The position numbers and the translations under genes were made by a program. 64,000 nt of DNA from positions 186,001 to 250,000 of the forward strand of contig DATNCQ010000214.1 in NCBI GenBank assembly GCA_035571515.1, in the 5' to 3' direction. The notes under the pieces are model-generated. The model had not been told where the DNA came from. It made no database searches and saw only the letters and a program-made list of their open reading frames with translations. How positions within the stretch are numbered: position 1 is the first letter of the stretch; each line of letters opens with the position of its first letter. The stretch is from Gp6-AA40 sp035571515 (lineage in GTDB: Bacteria; Acidobacteriota; Vicinamibacteria; Vicinamibacterales; UBA2999). Below, in pieces: positions 32,955 through 40,614 of the stretch.

Positions 32955-35849
32955 TCAGAACCCGATACGGAAGGCGCCCTCCACCAGCCGGCCCGGCGGG
33001 ATGCTCGTGACGAATCCGAACGTCGGTCCGGACCGTCCCTGGATGCCGAGCGGGGCGTTGCTGTTCAGCAGGTTGTAGACGTTGAGCGTGACGCTCAGGC
33101 GCCTGGTACCGCCAAGCTCGAAACGCTTCTCCGCGCGGATGTCGAGCATCGTCAGCGCATCGGCCTGCCGGCTTCCGCGCGGCTCGACGCGCAGCACCTG
33201 CGTCGGGATGCGGCTGCCGGCGGGGCCGCGGAACTGCACGCTGCGCTCCCAGTACTCGCCGCTGCGGACGTCGAAGTTGGCCGACGCCAGCACGCCGTAC
33301 TTGAACAGGTACGAGCCGGCGGCGCGGTACTCCCATTCCAGCAACCCGTCGTACGTGGCGTTGACCTCGGAGTTCGGATCCATGCCGACCACGACGGTGT
33401 TGTCGGAGGTGCCGAACGGCTCCGTCTTCCGCGTCGCGCTGTAGGACGACCTGAACTGCCAGTTGTTGCCGTAGCGGCGGGTCAACTCGACCTCGTACGA
33501 GGTGTAGGACCGATTGGCCGACGCGTCGTTGACGTATTCCGAGTCCTGGTTCACGAGGCCGGCGAACTGCGCCGGGTAGTCGTAGTAGGTGAACCGCGCG
33601 CCGGCCGGGTCGTCGCCGGTACCGACGATGCCGTCGTTGCCGGGGTCGGGGTTGGTGATCGGGATGCTGTACGCGGAGTAGGGGCGCAGCACGTTCTTGA
33701 CGCGCCACTGGTTCTTCGCCCACGACTGGATGCCGCTGACGCGCACAGCCCACGTCGGCGCCAGCTGGCGTTCGAACGACAGCATCACCTCGTCGTGGAA
33801 CCGCTGCTCGAGGTCCGGGTTGAAGTGGCCGAAGCCGTACAGCGGATCCCCGCCGCGCAGGTTGATCGACAGGAAATCCGAGCCGTTCGGGTCGAGGTTC
33901 ACCTCGCCGGCGTCGTAGTTCGCGTTGCCGTTCAGGTCCCTCCAGCGGTAGGTCGCGTCGGAGATCGTGTAGTGATTGGCGATGTGCAGGTCGTCCTCGA
34001 GCAGCGGCGTGTAGTACCGCGCGTAGCCGCCCTTCAGCACCGTCGTCGAGCGGCCGGTGAAGTCGTAGGAGAGATGCGCCCGCGGAGAGATCGCCTTGTA
34101 GATGGGCGGCGCATCCTCCGGGTAGCATTGCGACGGGAAGATCACGGCGGCGGGGCCGTCGGCCGCCTTGCGGCAGAAGCCACCCGGGTTGATCGTGGCG
34201 GCCTGACGGTGCGCGTTGGCCCCGACGTTCAGCGTGAGCCTCGAGCCCATCGCCCAGCTGTCCTGCCCATAGAGATAGAGGAACAGCATCGGCTGTTTCG
34301 GCGTGACGGGGTTGGAGAAGACCGTGATGCGATCCGCGACCCTGTTCAGGAAGGTCAGCGTGTAGTTGCCGAGCTCGCCGCGCGACACCGAGCCGCGCTC
34401 CGCGCGCATCTTGAAGACGTCGGTGCCGACCTTGAAGCGATGCGTCCCCGCCATTTCGGGCCTGTACCACTCGGCGGAGGCGCGCACCTGGTAGCGGTCC
34501 TGCGGGTTCCGGCCGCCAATCGCGGTGCTCGACCCGAAGGAGGTGCCGAGGAAGCTGTCGGTCCCCGACGGCGCCTTCGTGATGCCCGGGTCCTCGTCAC
34601 CGGAGCGCAGCCACCATGCGCCGCCGAGCACCGAGAGGACGAGGCGGTTGGTCGGAACCGACTGCCACTCCCCCTTCCACGTGCCCTCGAAGCCGACGCG
34701 AGCGGTCGCCGTCGTCCAGTCCGCGGTCGCGCTGCCGCCGCCGGTACGATTGCGGTAGTGCGGCTGCACGAAGCCGATGATCCGGTTCTTCGCGTTGATC
34801 TGATCGGTCACCTTGATGGTGAAGAACCGATCGTGGTTGTTCTGGTCGCACTGCGAGCCGTCCGGCTTCCTGCACACCGCGACGATCTCGTCGATCTGCC
34901 GCCGCTGCCGGAACGACCCGAAGAACCATAGCTTGTTGGTGAGCAGGCGTCCGCCGAGCTCGAAGTTCGCATCGTCGCGGTACTGCAGGCGCTCGGGCGA
35001 GATGATGTTCGTGTAGCGGCCGATGTTGTCCGACTGCAGGCTGCGGCCGGTGTAGGCGTAGTAGGCCGAGCCGCTGAAGTCGTTGCCGCCCGACTTGACG
35101 AGCGCGTTGAGCGCGAGCCCCATGTTCGGCGTGTCGGCGGAGTGGCCGCCGATGCTCACCACCGTCTCGTCCATCGCCGAATAGTCGATGTAGTTGCCGC
35201 TCGGGTTGTCGGCCGGCGACATCGCGATGACGTTCTCGACCGAATGCCACGAGTCGCCGAGCTGGCCGAGCGCGTAGAAGCGCGGCGAGTTGGCGAACTG
35301 CGAGCCGCCCACGTCGACGCGGTTGGCGGGCATGCGCGCGCTCGGCGTCTGCATCAGGATGGCGCTGTAGCTGCTGCGGCTCGTGGGGAGGAGTTCGAGT
35401 GTCTCGCGCGTCAGCTGCGTCGAGTTCGCCGTCGACGCCGTGTCCACCAGCGGCGAGGCGCCCGAGACCGTGATCGTTTCCGCGAGCGCGCCGACGCTCA
35501 TCGACGCGTCCACGCGCGCGGTGAAGCCCGCGGTCAGGCGGATCTCTTCGCGCCGCACGGTCTTGAAGCCGACCAGCTCGAAGGTCACGTCGTAGGTGCC
35601 GATCGGCAGCGGCGTCAGCCGGTAGCGCCCCTCGAGGTCGGTGCTCGCGGTCACTTGCGGCACCTGCAGCGCCGGGCTCGTCGCGGTGACGGTGACGCCC
35701 GGCAGCACGGCGCCGCTTTCGTCCGACACCTGCCCGTTGATCGTCGCGGTTCCCGTCTGCGCGATCGCGGCGCGATCCGCAGCCAGGAGCAGCAGTGCCG
35801 CTACCACAATCGTCCGAAGCGGCCAGCGCGATACGGTCCATCTCGACAT
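32955..35849 (-). CDS. TonB-dependent receptor with carboxypeptidase-regulatory domain
   Basis: 964 residues. The signal peptide ends at AAIAQ; the regulatory domain covers about 30-115 (INGQVSDESGAVLPGV); the plug and barrel follow, ending FRIGF. It is only distantly related to the receptors at 1-7.6 kb, with longer loops rich in Asp/Asn. GGGGAGA lies before ATG 35849, and a good promoter stands at 35914-35942. Divergent from the ubiquitin-like operon. Ligand unknown. Confidence 0.93.
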   Translation of the reverse strand: MSRWTVSRWPLRTIVVAALLLLAADRAAIAQTGTATINGQVSDESGAVLPGVTVTATSPALQVPQVTASTDLEGRYRLTPLPIGTYDVTFELVGFKTVRREEIRLTAGFTARVDASMSVGALAETITVSGASPLVDTASTANSTQLTRETLELLPTSRSSYSAILMQTPSARMPANRVDVGGSQFANSPRFYALGQLGDSWHSVENVIAMSPADNPSGNYIDYSAMDETVVSIGGHSADTPNMGLALNALVKSGGNDFSGSAYYAYTGRSLQSDNIGRYTNIISPERLQYRDDANFELGGRLLTNKLWFFGSFRQRRQIDEIVAVCRKPDGSQCDQNNHDRFFTIKVTDQINAKNRIIGFVQPHYRNRTGGGSATADWTTATARVGFEGTWKGEWQSVPTNRLVLSVLGGAWWLRSGDEDPGITKAPSGTDSFLGTSFGSSTAIGGRNPQDRYQVRASAEWYRPEMAGTHRFKVGTDVFKMRAERGSVSRGELGNYTLTFLNRVADRITVFSNPVTPKQPMLFLYLYGQDSWAMGSRLTLNVGANAHRQAATINPGGFCRKAADGPAAVIFPSQCYPEDAPPIYKAISPRAHLSYDFTGRSTTVLKGGYARYYTPLLEDDLHIANHYTISDATYRWRDLNGNANYDAGEVNLDPNGSDFLSINLRGGDPLYGFGHFNPDLEQRFHDEVMLSFERQLAPTWAVRVSGIQSWAKNQWRVKNVLRPYSAYSIPITNPDPGNDGIVGTGDDPAGARFTYYDYPAQFAGLVNQDSEYVNDASANRSYTSYEVELTRRYGNNWQFRSSYSATRKTEPFGTSDNTVVVGMDPNSEVNATYDGLLEWEYRAAGSYLFKYGVLASANFDVRSGEYWERSVQFRGPAGSRIPTQVLRVEPRGSRQADALTMLDIRAEKRFELGGTRRLSVTLNVYNLLNSNAPLGIQGRSGPTFGFVTSIPPGRLVEGAFRIGF

Positions 35850-35913
35850 AGAGATCTCCCCAGAACTGACAGCAGGGTGAAACAGGTGAACACCGTGAGG
35901 GCCGAGTCCGCGG

Positions 35914-35942
35914 AGTATGGACTAGCGTCCCGAATATTTCAA
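35914..35942 (-). promoter_or_regulatory. Promoter of the receptor gene
   Basis: On the minus strand TTGAAA (35942-35937) and CATACT (35919-35914) are separated by 17 bp, giving a leader of about 58 nt. No comparable plus-strand promoter for the 36022 operon was found in the 172-bp intergenic region. Confidence 0.6.
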
Positions 35943-36021
35943 CGCGCGCTGCGCACTGCAGGCGGAGGCGAAGGCAGGGCGTAGGACCTTAACTGTCACA
36001 AGCGCTGCGTACCTTCGGCGC

Positions 36022-37611
36022 GTGGGCGTTAACCCCGTGTGGCCAATCACGGTTCTCATTCTTCTCGTAGTCCTTTCGGCCGCCGCAGCCCGTGCCCAGA
36101 GCGGCGACGAGCTATTGCGCGGCATCTCCTCGAACGAACAGGCTTCGATTCGCAGCGCCTGCTACGGGGCGAGCCTGCTGGGACCCGCGCGCTTCTACAG
36201 CTGTCTTGACGAGAAGGCGACCGAGCTGCGCAAGTCAGGCGGCGAACCGAGCCTTGCGGAGTTCACCAGCGAGCAGCAGTCGTCCATGAGAGGCGCGTGC
36301 TATGGACCGAGCCTGCTGGGGCCAGCGCGTTTCTATGCCTGCCTGCGACAGCAGGCCAATGCGCTTCGCCAGTCGCCTGGCGAACCGGACTTGACGGAAT
36401 TCAGCGTCGCCGATCGAGTATCGATTCGAAGCAGTTGCTACGGAGCGGGTTTGTTGGGCCCGGCCAGCTTCTATTCGTGCCTTCGCCAGAAGGTCATCGA
36501 GCTGCGCGATGTTCGGCGGCGGCTTGGCCTGTCGTCAAACGCGATTCAGCCAGCCACTCCGCCGCCCCTGCCTCCGCCGGCTGTTCCACCCACACCGGTG
36601 GCGCGACTCTCAGAACCGGCGCCTGAACCCGCGCCGGCACCCGCGCCGGAGCCGGCCCCGATCGCGCCGCCTCCATCCGATGCCGTCTCCAGCGATGAAG
36701 CCGCGGCGGTAGACGAATCGCCGCGCGAGGACCGGCCAGCGACGCCGCTCCACCCGCAACCGAAGAGAGAGACGCGTCGCGTCACACCTGCGGCCTCAGA
36801 AACCGTGTCGGGCGGAGCTTCGGCGGTGCGGGTTGTTGTTTCCACGCCCACCACCACGACCCCGGCGCCCGTCGATTCAGCACCGGCATCCAGTGATTCT
36901 GACATCGTGCTGGTCGTGCTCTTTTACACCGTTCTCGGTGGCGTATACCTGGGACGGAGACGAATCCCGGGTTATGCCTATTTGAACCGCCCGATTACGT
37001 TCCGTGGGTGGATGCGCGGCCGCCGCCGACGTCGAGCTGCCGCCGGTGGGCCGTCCACCGATACGGCCGCGGCTCCGCAATCTCCAGACGTTCACGACGA
37101 CGTGCGTGATGCCGTCACCGGTCAGCCGCTTCGCGACGAACCGGGAATCCACCAATGCACCCGCTGCCGGGTGTACTACCAGGCGCCGAGCGTCGACTTC
37201 GTCCGGCGGCACAATGGCTCGCGCTGCATTGCCTGCAACATCGCACCGGTCGTACCGCTTGACGCGGCGCGACCCGGGCAGTGGGTCACGCCGCCGTCCG
37301 GCGGTAACGTCACGACGCTGGCCAATTACCGGCGGCGGGTGAACCAGGAAGTGGTCTTCGAGGGCCGCTGCCTGCAGGTGCTAACCAGCCGCAGTGGCAC
37401 CGCCTTCGCGGTGATGTTCGAACGCGGCACGTGGACCGAAGGCTTCAAGCTCGTCGTGCCGACGGCGTACGTCACCGAGGTCGGGGGCGCTGTCTTCGTC
37501 CGCAGCCTTGCGGGACGAACGATCCGTGCCCGCGGTGTCGTCACCCACTCACCCATCTTCGGCTACGAGATCTCCATCTCGAGCCGCTCGATGATCCTCG
37601 AGGTGCGGTGA
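36022..37611 (+). CDS. Membrane protein with three Cys-paired repeats and cytosolic zinc ribbon (head of Ub-like operon)
   Basis: 529 residues from a GTG. A signal peptide/anchor (1-26) is followed by three 46-residue tandem repeats (about 37-172). Each carries CYGxxLLGPxxFYxC, with Cys at 47/61, 93/107 and 139/153, always 14 apart. A Pro/Ala-rich linker (178-290) leads to a transmembrane segment at ~294-310 and a basic stop-transfer stretch. The predicted cytosolic tail has a zinc ribbon (Cys379/382 and 402/405) and a ~90-residue strand-rich, OB-like C-terminal domain. The stop overlaps the start of the J-domain gene. I know no named family; a sensor, anchor or target-recruiting E3-like role for the conjugation system is inference. 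Confidence 0.8.
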   Translation: MGVNPVWPITVLILLVVLSAAAARAQSGDELLRGISSNEQASIRSACYGASLLGPARFYSCLDEKATELRKSGGEPSLAEFTSEQQSSMRGACYGPSLLGPARFYACLRQQANALRQSPGEPDLTEFSVADRVSIRSSCYGAGLLGPASFYSCLRQKVIELRDVRRRLGLSSNAIQPATPPPLPPPAVPPTPVARLSEPAPEPAPAPAPEPAPIAPPPSDAVSSDEAAAVDESPREDRPATPLHPQPKRETRRVTPAASETVSGGASAVRVVVSTPTTTTPAPVDSAPASSDSDIVLVVLFYTVLGGVYLGRRRIPGYAYLNRPITFRGWMRGRRRRRAAAGGPSTDTAAAPQSPDVHDDVRDAVTGQPLRDEPGIHQCTRCRVYYQAPSVDFVRRHNGSRCIACNIAPVVPLDAARPGQWVTPPSGGNVTTLANYRRRVNQEVVFEGRCLQVLTSRSGTAFAVMFERGTWTEGFKLVVPTAYVTEVGGAVFVRSLAGRTIRARGVVTHSPIFGYEISISSRSMILEVR

Positions 37612-37853
37612 TGAAGTGGACGCCGATCGACTTTCACGTGCGCACGCTCGACGAGCTGCGGCGGCAGCCGCCGCACGAGGTTCTCGGCGTGCCCGCGGAT
37701 GCCTCCGACGCCGACGTGAAGGCTGCCTACCGCCGCAAGGTGCGCATCTATCACCCGGACTTCGTCGATCCGTTCCTGAAACCTCACGGCGAAGAGGTCA
37801 TGAAGCTGCTGAACCGCGCCTACGACGACATGCTGGCACGAGGACACAAGTGA
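37611..37853 (+). CDS. J-domain (DnaJ-like) protein
   Basis: 80 residues, essentially a lone J domain: EVLGVPADASDADVKAAYRR, then the invariant HPD at 48-50 (YHPDF), then a final helix MKLLNRAYDDML. It could stimulate an Hsp70 ATPase. It overlaps the gene before it (TGATG) and the E1 gene after it (GTGA), so it is translationally tied into the ubiquitin-like operon. No Gly/Phe or zinc region, unlike DnaJ itself. Confidence 0.88.
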   Translation: MKWTPIDFHVRTLDELRRQPPHEVLGVPADASDADVKAAYRRKVRIYHPDFVDPFLKPHGEEVMKLLNRAYDDMLARGHK

Positions 37854-39049
37854 CAACGGAACGCTACGCCCGTCATTCGCTCATCGACTGGTTCGACCAG
37901 GACGCCGTCAAGGCGCAGCGCCTCGTCGTCGTCGGCGCTGGCGCGGTCGGCAACGAGGTCATCAAGGACCTGGTGCTGCTCGGCGCCGGCGCGATCGACG
38001 TGTTCGACTGGGACCTGATCGAGGTGCACAACCTGACGCGTTCCGTGCTGTTTCGCGAACGCGACATCGGCAGGCCCAAGGCCGAGGCCGCGGCGGAACG
38101 GGCGCGCGAGCTCGACCCGTCGGTCTGCATCGAGCCGCATGTCGGAGACTTCTGGTCCACGCTCACGCTGAGCGGCGTGGAGCGAGCGACCGCCGTCTTC
38201 TGTTGCGTCGACAACTTCGAGGCGCGCATCCGCCTCAACCGCGTGTGCGCCATCGTGGGCACGCCGCTGCTGAACGTCGGCATCGACAGCCGGTTCGCGG
38301 TCGTCGAGCGGTTTCCCTTCAGCCGCGATCGTCGTGTGCCTTGCTACGAATGCGGCCTGCCGCCGTCGGCCTATGCCGAAATCGCGAAACGGTATTCGTG
38401 TGGCGGCCTCAAGCGTGTCGCGGTCGCCGAACGGAAGGTCCCGACGACCATTCTCACGTCGAGCGCGGCAGCGAGCCTTGCGGTGTCGATGCACCTCCGC
38501 GCGCCGCTGGACGGACTGCCTGGTTCGTCGTGGCGCCACTTCCAGGACACGTTCACGGGACACACGACCACCACGGAGCTCACGCCGCTCGACGGCTGCG
38601 CCGGCTGTGGCGACCTCCAGCACGGTCGAATCGTCGTCGGCGCGTGCCGGCCCATCGAACCCCGGCTGGCAATCGTGCGCGCGCGCGCGCCGGCGTCGCC
38701 AGTGCGCTTCAGCGATCGCGTGGTGACGCACGTCCGCTGCGTGGTCTGCGACGCGAACGACCCGGGCGAACGGATCTTCCGCGTGGCCGATCGGTACGAC
38801 GAGACGCTGGCGGCCTGCCCGGCATGCGGCGAGCGGACGCGCGAGGTCGGCTTGCGGGAGCAATTCGACTATGGGGAGCTGCTTCGGGACTATGCCGGGC
38901 GGGATCTGCCCGGGAAATTCATCGTGACGACGTTGAACGACGGCATCCAGGTGGTCATCGAGTTGAAGGGAGAGGACCATGTCAGAGGTGAAGGTGATTC
39001 TACGGACGGCCGACAGGACTCGGAAGGCGGAGGTGACGATGCCGCGTGA
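37850..39049 (+). CDS. E1-like (ThiF/MoeB fold) activating enzyme with extra zinc ribbon
   Basis: 399 residues. The adenylation core shows GAGAVG (29-34), DWDLIEVHNLTRS (53-65) with the nucleotide-binding Asp and Arg, and GRPKAE (Lys78). A structural zinc site is likely from Cys165/168 and 250/253. Cys184 in RYSCGG is the best candidate for the thioester-forming Cys. A second ribbon follows (Cys297/300 and 323/326), which ThiF and MoeB lack. GTG 37850 overlaps the previous stop. The last 71 bases overlap the ubiquitin-like gene. It should adenylate and load the adjacent ubiquitin-like protein. Confidence 0.9.
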   Translation: MTTERYARHSLIDWFDQDAVKAQRLVVVGAGAVGNEVIKDLVLLGAGAIDVFDWDLIEVHNLTRSVLFRERDIGRPKAEAAAERARELDPSVCIEPHVGDFWSTLTLSGVERATAVFCCVDNFEARIRLNRVCAIVGTPLLNVGIDSRFAVVERFPFSRDRRVPCYECGLPPSAYAEIAKRYSCGGLKRVAVAERKVPTTILTSSAAASLAVSMHLRAPLDGLPGSSWRHFQDTFTGHTTTTELTPLDGCAGCGDLQHGRIVVGACRPIEPRLAIVRARAPASPVRFSDRVVTHVRCVVCDANDPGERIFRVADRYDETLAACPACGERTREVGLREQFDYGELLRDYAGRDLPGKFIVTTLNDGIQVVIELKGEDHVRGEGDSTDGRQDSEGGGDDAA

Positions 39050-39245
39050 TCAGCGGGGCGCAGATCTGATCCAGGGCGCCATTGAGAACTGGTCGTTGCC
39101 TCGCGATACCGACTACTCGCTGGTGAACGTCACGAAGGGGCGCGTGCTGCAGCCGAACGCGTCGCTGTCGAGCGACATCGTCGCGGACGCCGACGAGCTC
39201 GAGCTGCAGCCAGTCCTGGTGGCGGGCAGCCATGGACGCGGCTAG
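38979..39245 (+). CDS. Ubiquitin-like (YukD/EsaB-type beta-grasp) protein ending in glycine
   Basis: 88 residues in a beta-grasp pattern: strand EVKVILRT, strand KAEVTM, helix ADLIQGAIENW, then strands around YSLVNVTKG and a final ELELQPVL. A short tail GSHGRG ends in glycine, the residue needed for adenylation without prior processing. No double Gly. GGGAGAGG before ATG makes the start secure even though it lies inside the E1 gene. It overlaps the E2 gene by 14 bp. Most likely the modifier of this operon; a purely structural EsaB-like role is the alternative. Confidence 0.85.
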   Translation: MSEVKVILRTADRTRKAEVTMPRDQRGADLIQGAIENWSLPRDTDYSLVNVTKGRVLQPNASLSSDIVADADELELQPVLVAGSHGRG

Positions 39246-39960
39246 CGAACGCCGGCGCGGCGACCTCGCGAAGCTGGAACAGTTGTGCGCGCGTTCGGCC
39301 GGCAGGCTGCGCATCGTGTCGCGCGACGGCGACCCGCCGACCGGCGTCACGATCGAGATCAACTACCGCACGGCGGGATCATCCGCCTACCCCGAGCAGT
39401 CGGTCGCGGCAACGCGCGCCCGCATCCAGCTTCCGGCCGGCTATCCGCTTCACCCGCCGCAGGTGTACTTCACGCCGCCCACGTTCCACCCGAACGTGTT
39501 CAGCTCGGGCCTCGTCTGCCTCGGCAGCAAGTGGCTGCCAACCGAAGGTCTCGACCTGCTGGTGAAGCGACTGGTGCAGATCCTCACGTTCGATCCGGCG
39601 GTGGTGAACACGGCTTCGCCCGCGAACCCCACCGCCAGCTCCTGGTACTCGAGCGCGGTGAGCCAGTGGCGCAGGGCGTTTCCGACGGACTCGATATCGT
39701 TGCCGTCGGACGCACGCCCGCCGGCAAAACCGCTCTGGCGCGATATGTCTGCCGCGTCCGCGGCGCCTCCGGCCGCCGCGTCACGCGAGCCCGCGGAACG
39801 CCGCCAGCGGTCGTGGCGCGAGATCGCGACCGATTCGCCGCCCGTCGCCCGCCGAACTGTGCAGTGCGGACAATGTGCGCAATCGCTGCGGGTACCCGAT
39901 GTCGCCGGGACGCAGGTCCGCTGTCCCACGTGCAGTCACACCTTCAGGGTGGCGTCATGA
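39232..39960 (+). CDS. E2-like UBC-fold conjugating enzyme with C-terminal zinc ribbon
   Basis: 242 residues. The UBC fold is evident in YPLHPPQVYFTPPTFHPN, with HPN at 86-88 and the catalytic Cys at 96 in GLVCLGSKW, 8 residues after the HPN Asn, the same spacing as in eukaryotic E2s. Helix LVKRLVQILTFDP and ASPANPTASSWY follow, matching the E2 C-terminal half. A linker of ~45 residues rich in Pro/Ala leads to a zinc ribbon (Cys212/215 and 231/234). It should accept the ubiquitin-like protein from the E1 next door and pass it to targets. ATGA overlap with the JAMM gene. Confidence 0.9.
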   Translation: MDAASERRRGDLAKLEQLCARSAGRLRIVSRDGDPPTGVTIEINYRTAGSSAYPEQSVAATRARIQLPAGYPLHPPQVYFTPPTFHPNVFSSGLVCLGSKWLPTEGLDLLVKRLVQILTFDPAVVNTASPANPTASSWYSSAVSQWRRAFPTDSISLPSDARPPAKPLWRDMSAASAAPPAAASREPAERRQRSWREIATDSPPVARRTVQCGQCAQSLRVPDVAGTQVRCPTCSHTFRVAS

Positions 39961-40538
39961 AGTGGACCCATCACCGTCCAGAGGTCAGGCCTTCGACCAT
40001 CAGGGAGTTTCTGAACACGCTGCCGGCCGTGGACGCGCTATCGGTCATGGCCGCCCTCAGCCAATCGCCCGCGATCTTTTTCAGCCCGGCATGTCGCGAG
40101 GGCATTCTCGCCCACCTGCGAAGCGAGCGCACCGAGCTGGGCGGGCTGCTGCTCGGCTCCGCCTACGTACCCGACGACGACCTTCGCGCCCTGTGGGGAC
40201 CGATTGTGTCGATCGATGTCTTCCTTCCCAGCGAACGCTTTCGCAGCAGCGGCGTCTCGCTGTCCATGGATGCCGAAGTGTGGGATCGCGCGCGCGCCCA
40301 CATCGACCGCGGCCGCGGCATTGTCGTGGGCTGGTATCACAGCCATCCGAACCTTGGTGCGTTCTTCAGCGTCACCGATCGGCGAACGCAACGCGCCTTC
40401 TTCAACGCGGAGTACAGCCTCGGCCTGGTCATCGACCCGATCCGGAGGCGCGAAGCGTGGTTCCTCGGCGGCGAGGCCGAACAACTGGACAGTCGCGCGA
40501 TCCACGATTGCCGCCTGTCCACCGAGGCGTCGCTCTAA
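39957..40538 (+). CDS. JAMM/MPN metallo-isopeptidase (JAB domain)
   Basis: 193 residues. All JAMM residues are present: Glu60 in ERTELGGLLLG, His128 and His130 in GWYHSHPN, Ser138 and Asp141 in FFSVTD, giving H-x-H-x7-S-x2-D. About 40 N-terminal residues precede the domain. Role: removal or processing of the ubiquitin-like modifier by cleaving the bond after its C-terminal Gly. Last gene of the operon; a hairpin follows 7 bp after the stop. Confidence 0.92.
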   Translation: MKWTHHRPEVRPSTIREFLNTLPAVDALSVMAALSQSPAIFFSPACREGILAHLRSERTELGGLLLGSAYVPDDDLRALWGPIVSIDVFLPSERFRSSGVSLSMDAEVWDRARAHIDRGRGIVVGWYHSHPNLGAFFSVTDRRTQRAFFNAEYSLGLVIDPIRRREAWFLGGEAEQLDSRAIHDCRLSTEASL

Positions 40539-40545
40539 CAAGCGT

Positions 40546-40590
40546 GGCGGGTCCGCGTTCGCACGGAACCGGTGCTCCGCGGAACCCGCC
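40546..40590. terminator. GC hairpin between the Ub-like operon and M16 genes
   Basis: GGCGGGTCCGCG (40546-40557) pairs with CCGCGGAACCCGCC (40577-40590) with one bulged base. It lies between convergent genes, so it may end transcripts from both sides. No T-run. Confidence 0.5.
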
Positions 40591-40614
40591 CCACGTACCG
40601 CCTCCGTAGCAGGA

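Noticed and set aside
38676..38696. Run of alternating CG in the E1-like gene, possible Z-DNA site
   Set aside because: Short, in frame, and explained by Arg/Ala codons in high-GC DNA.
36022..40538. Assignment of the operon to CBASS, with Cap2/Cap3-like genes
   Set aside because: No CD-NTase or effector gene is present, and E1 and E2 are separate proteins rather than the fused Cap2 form.
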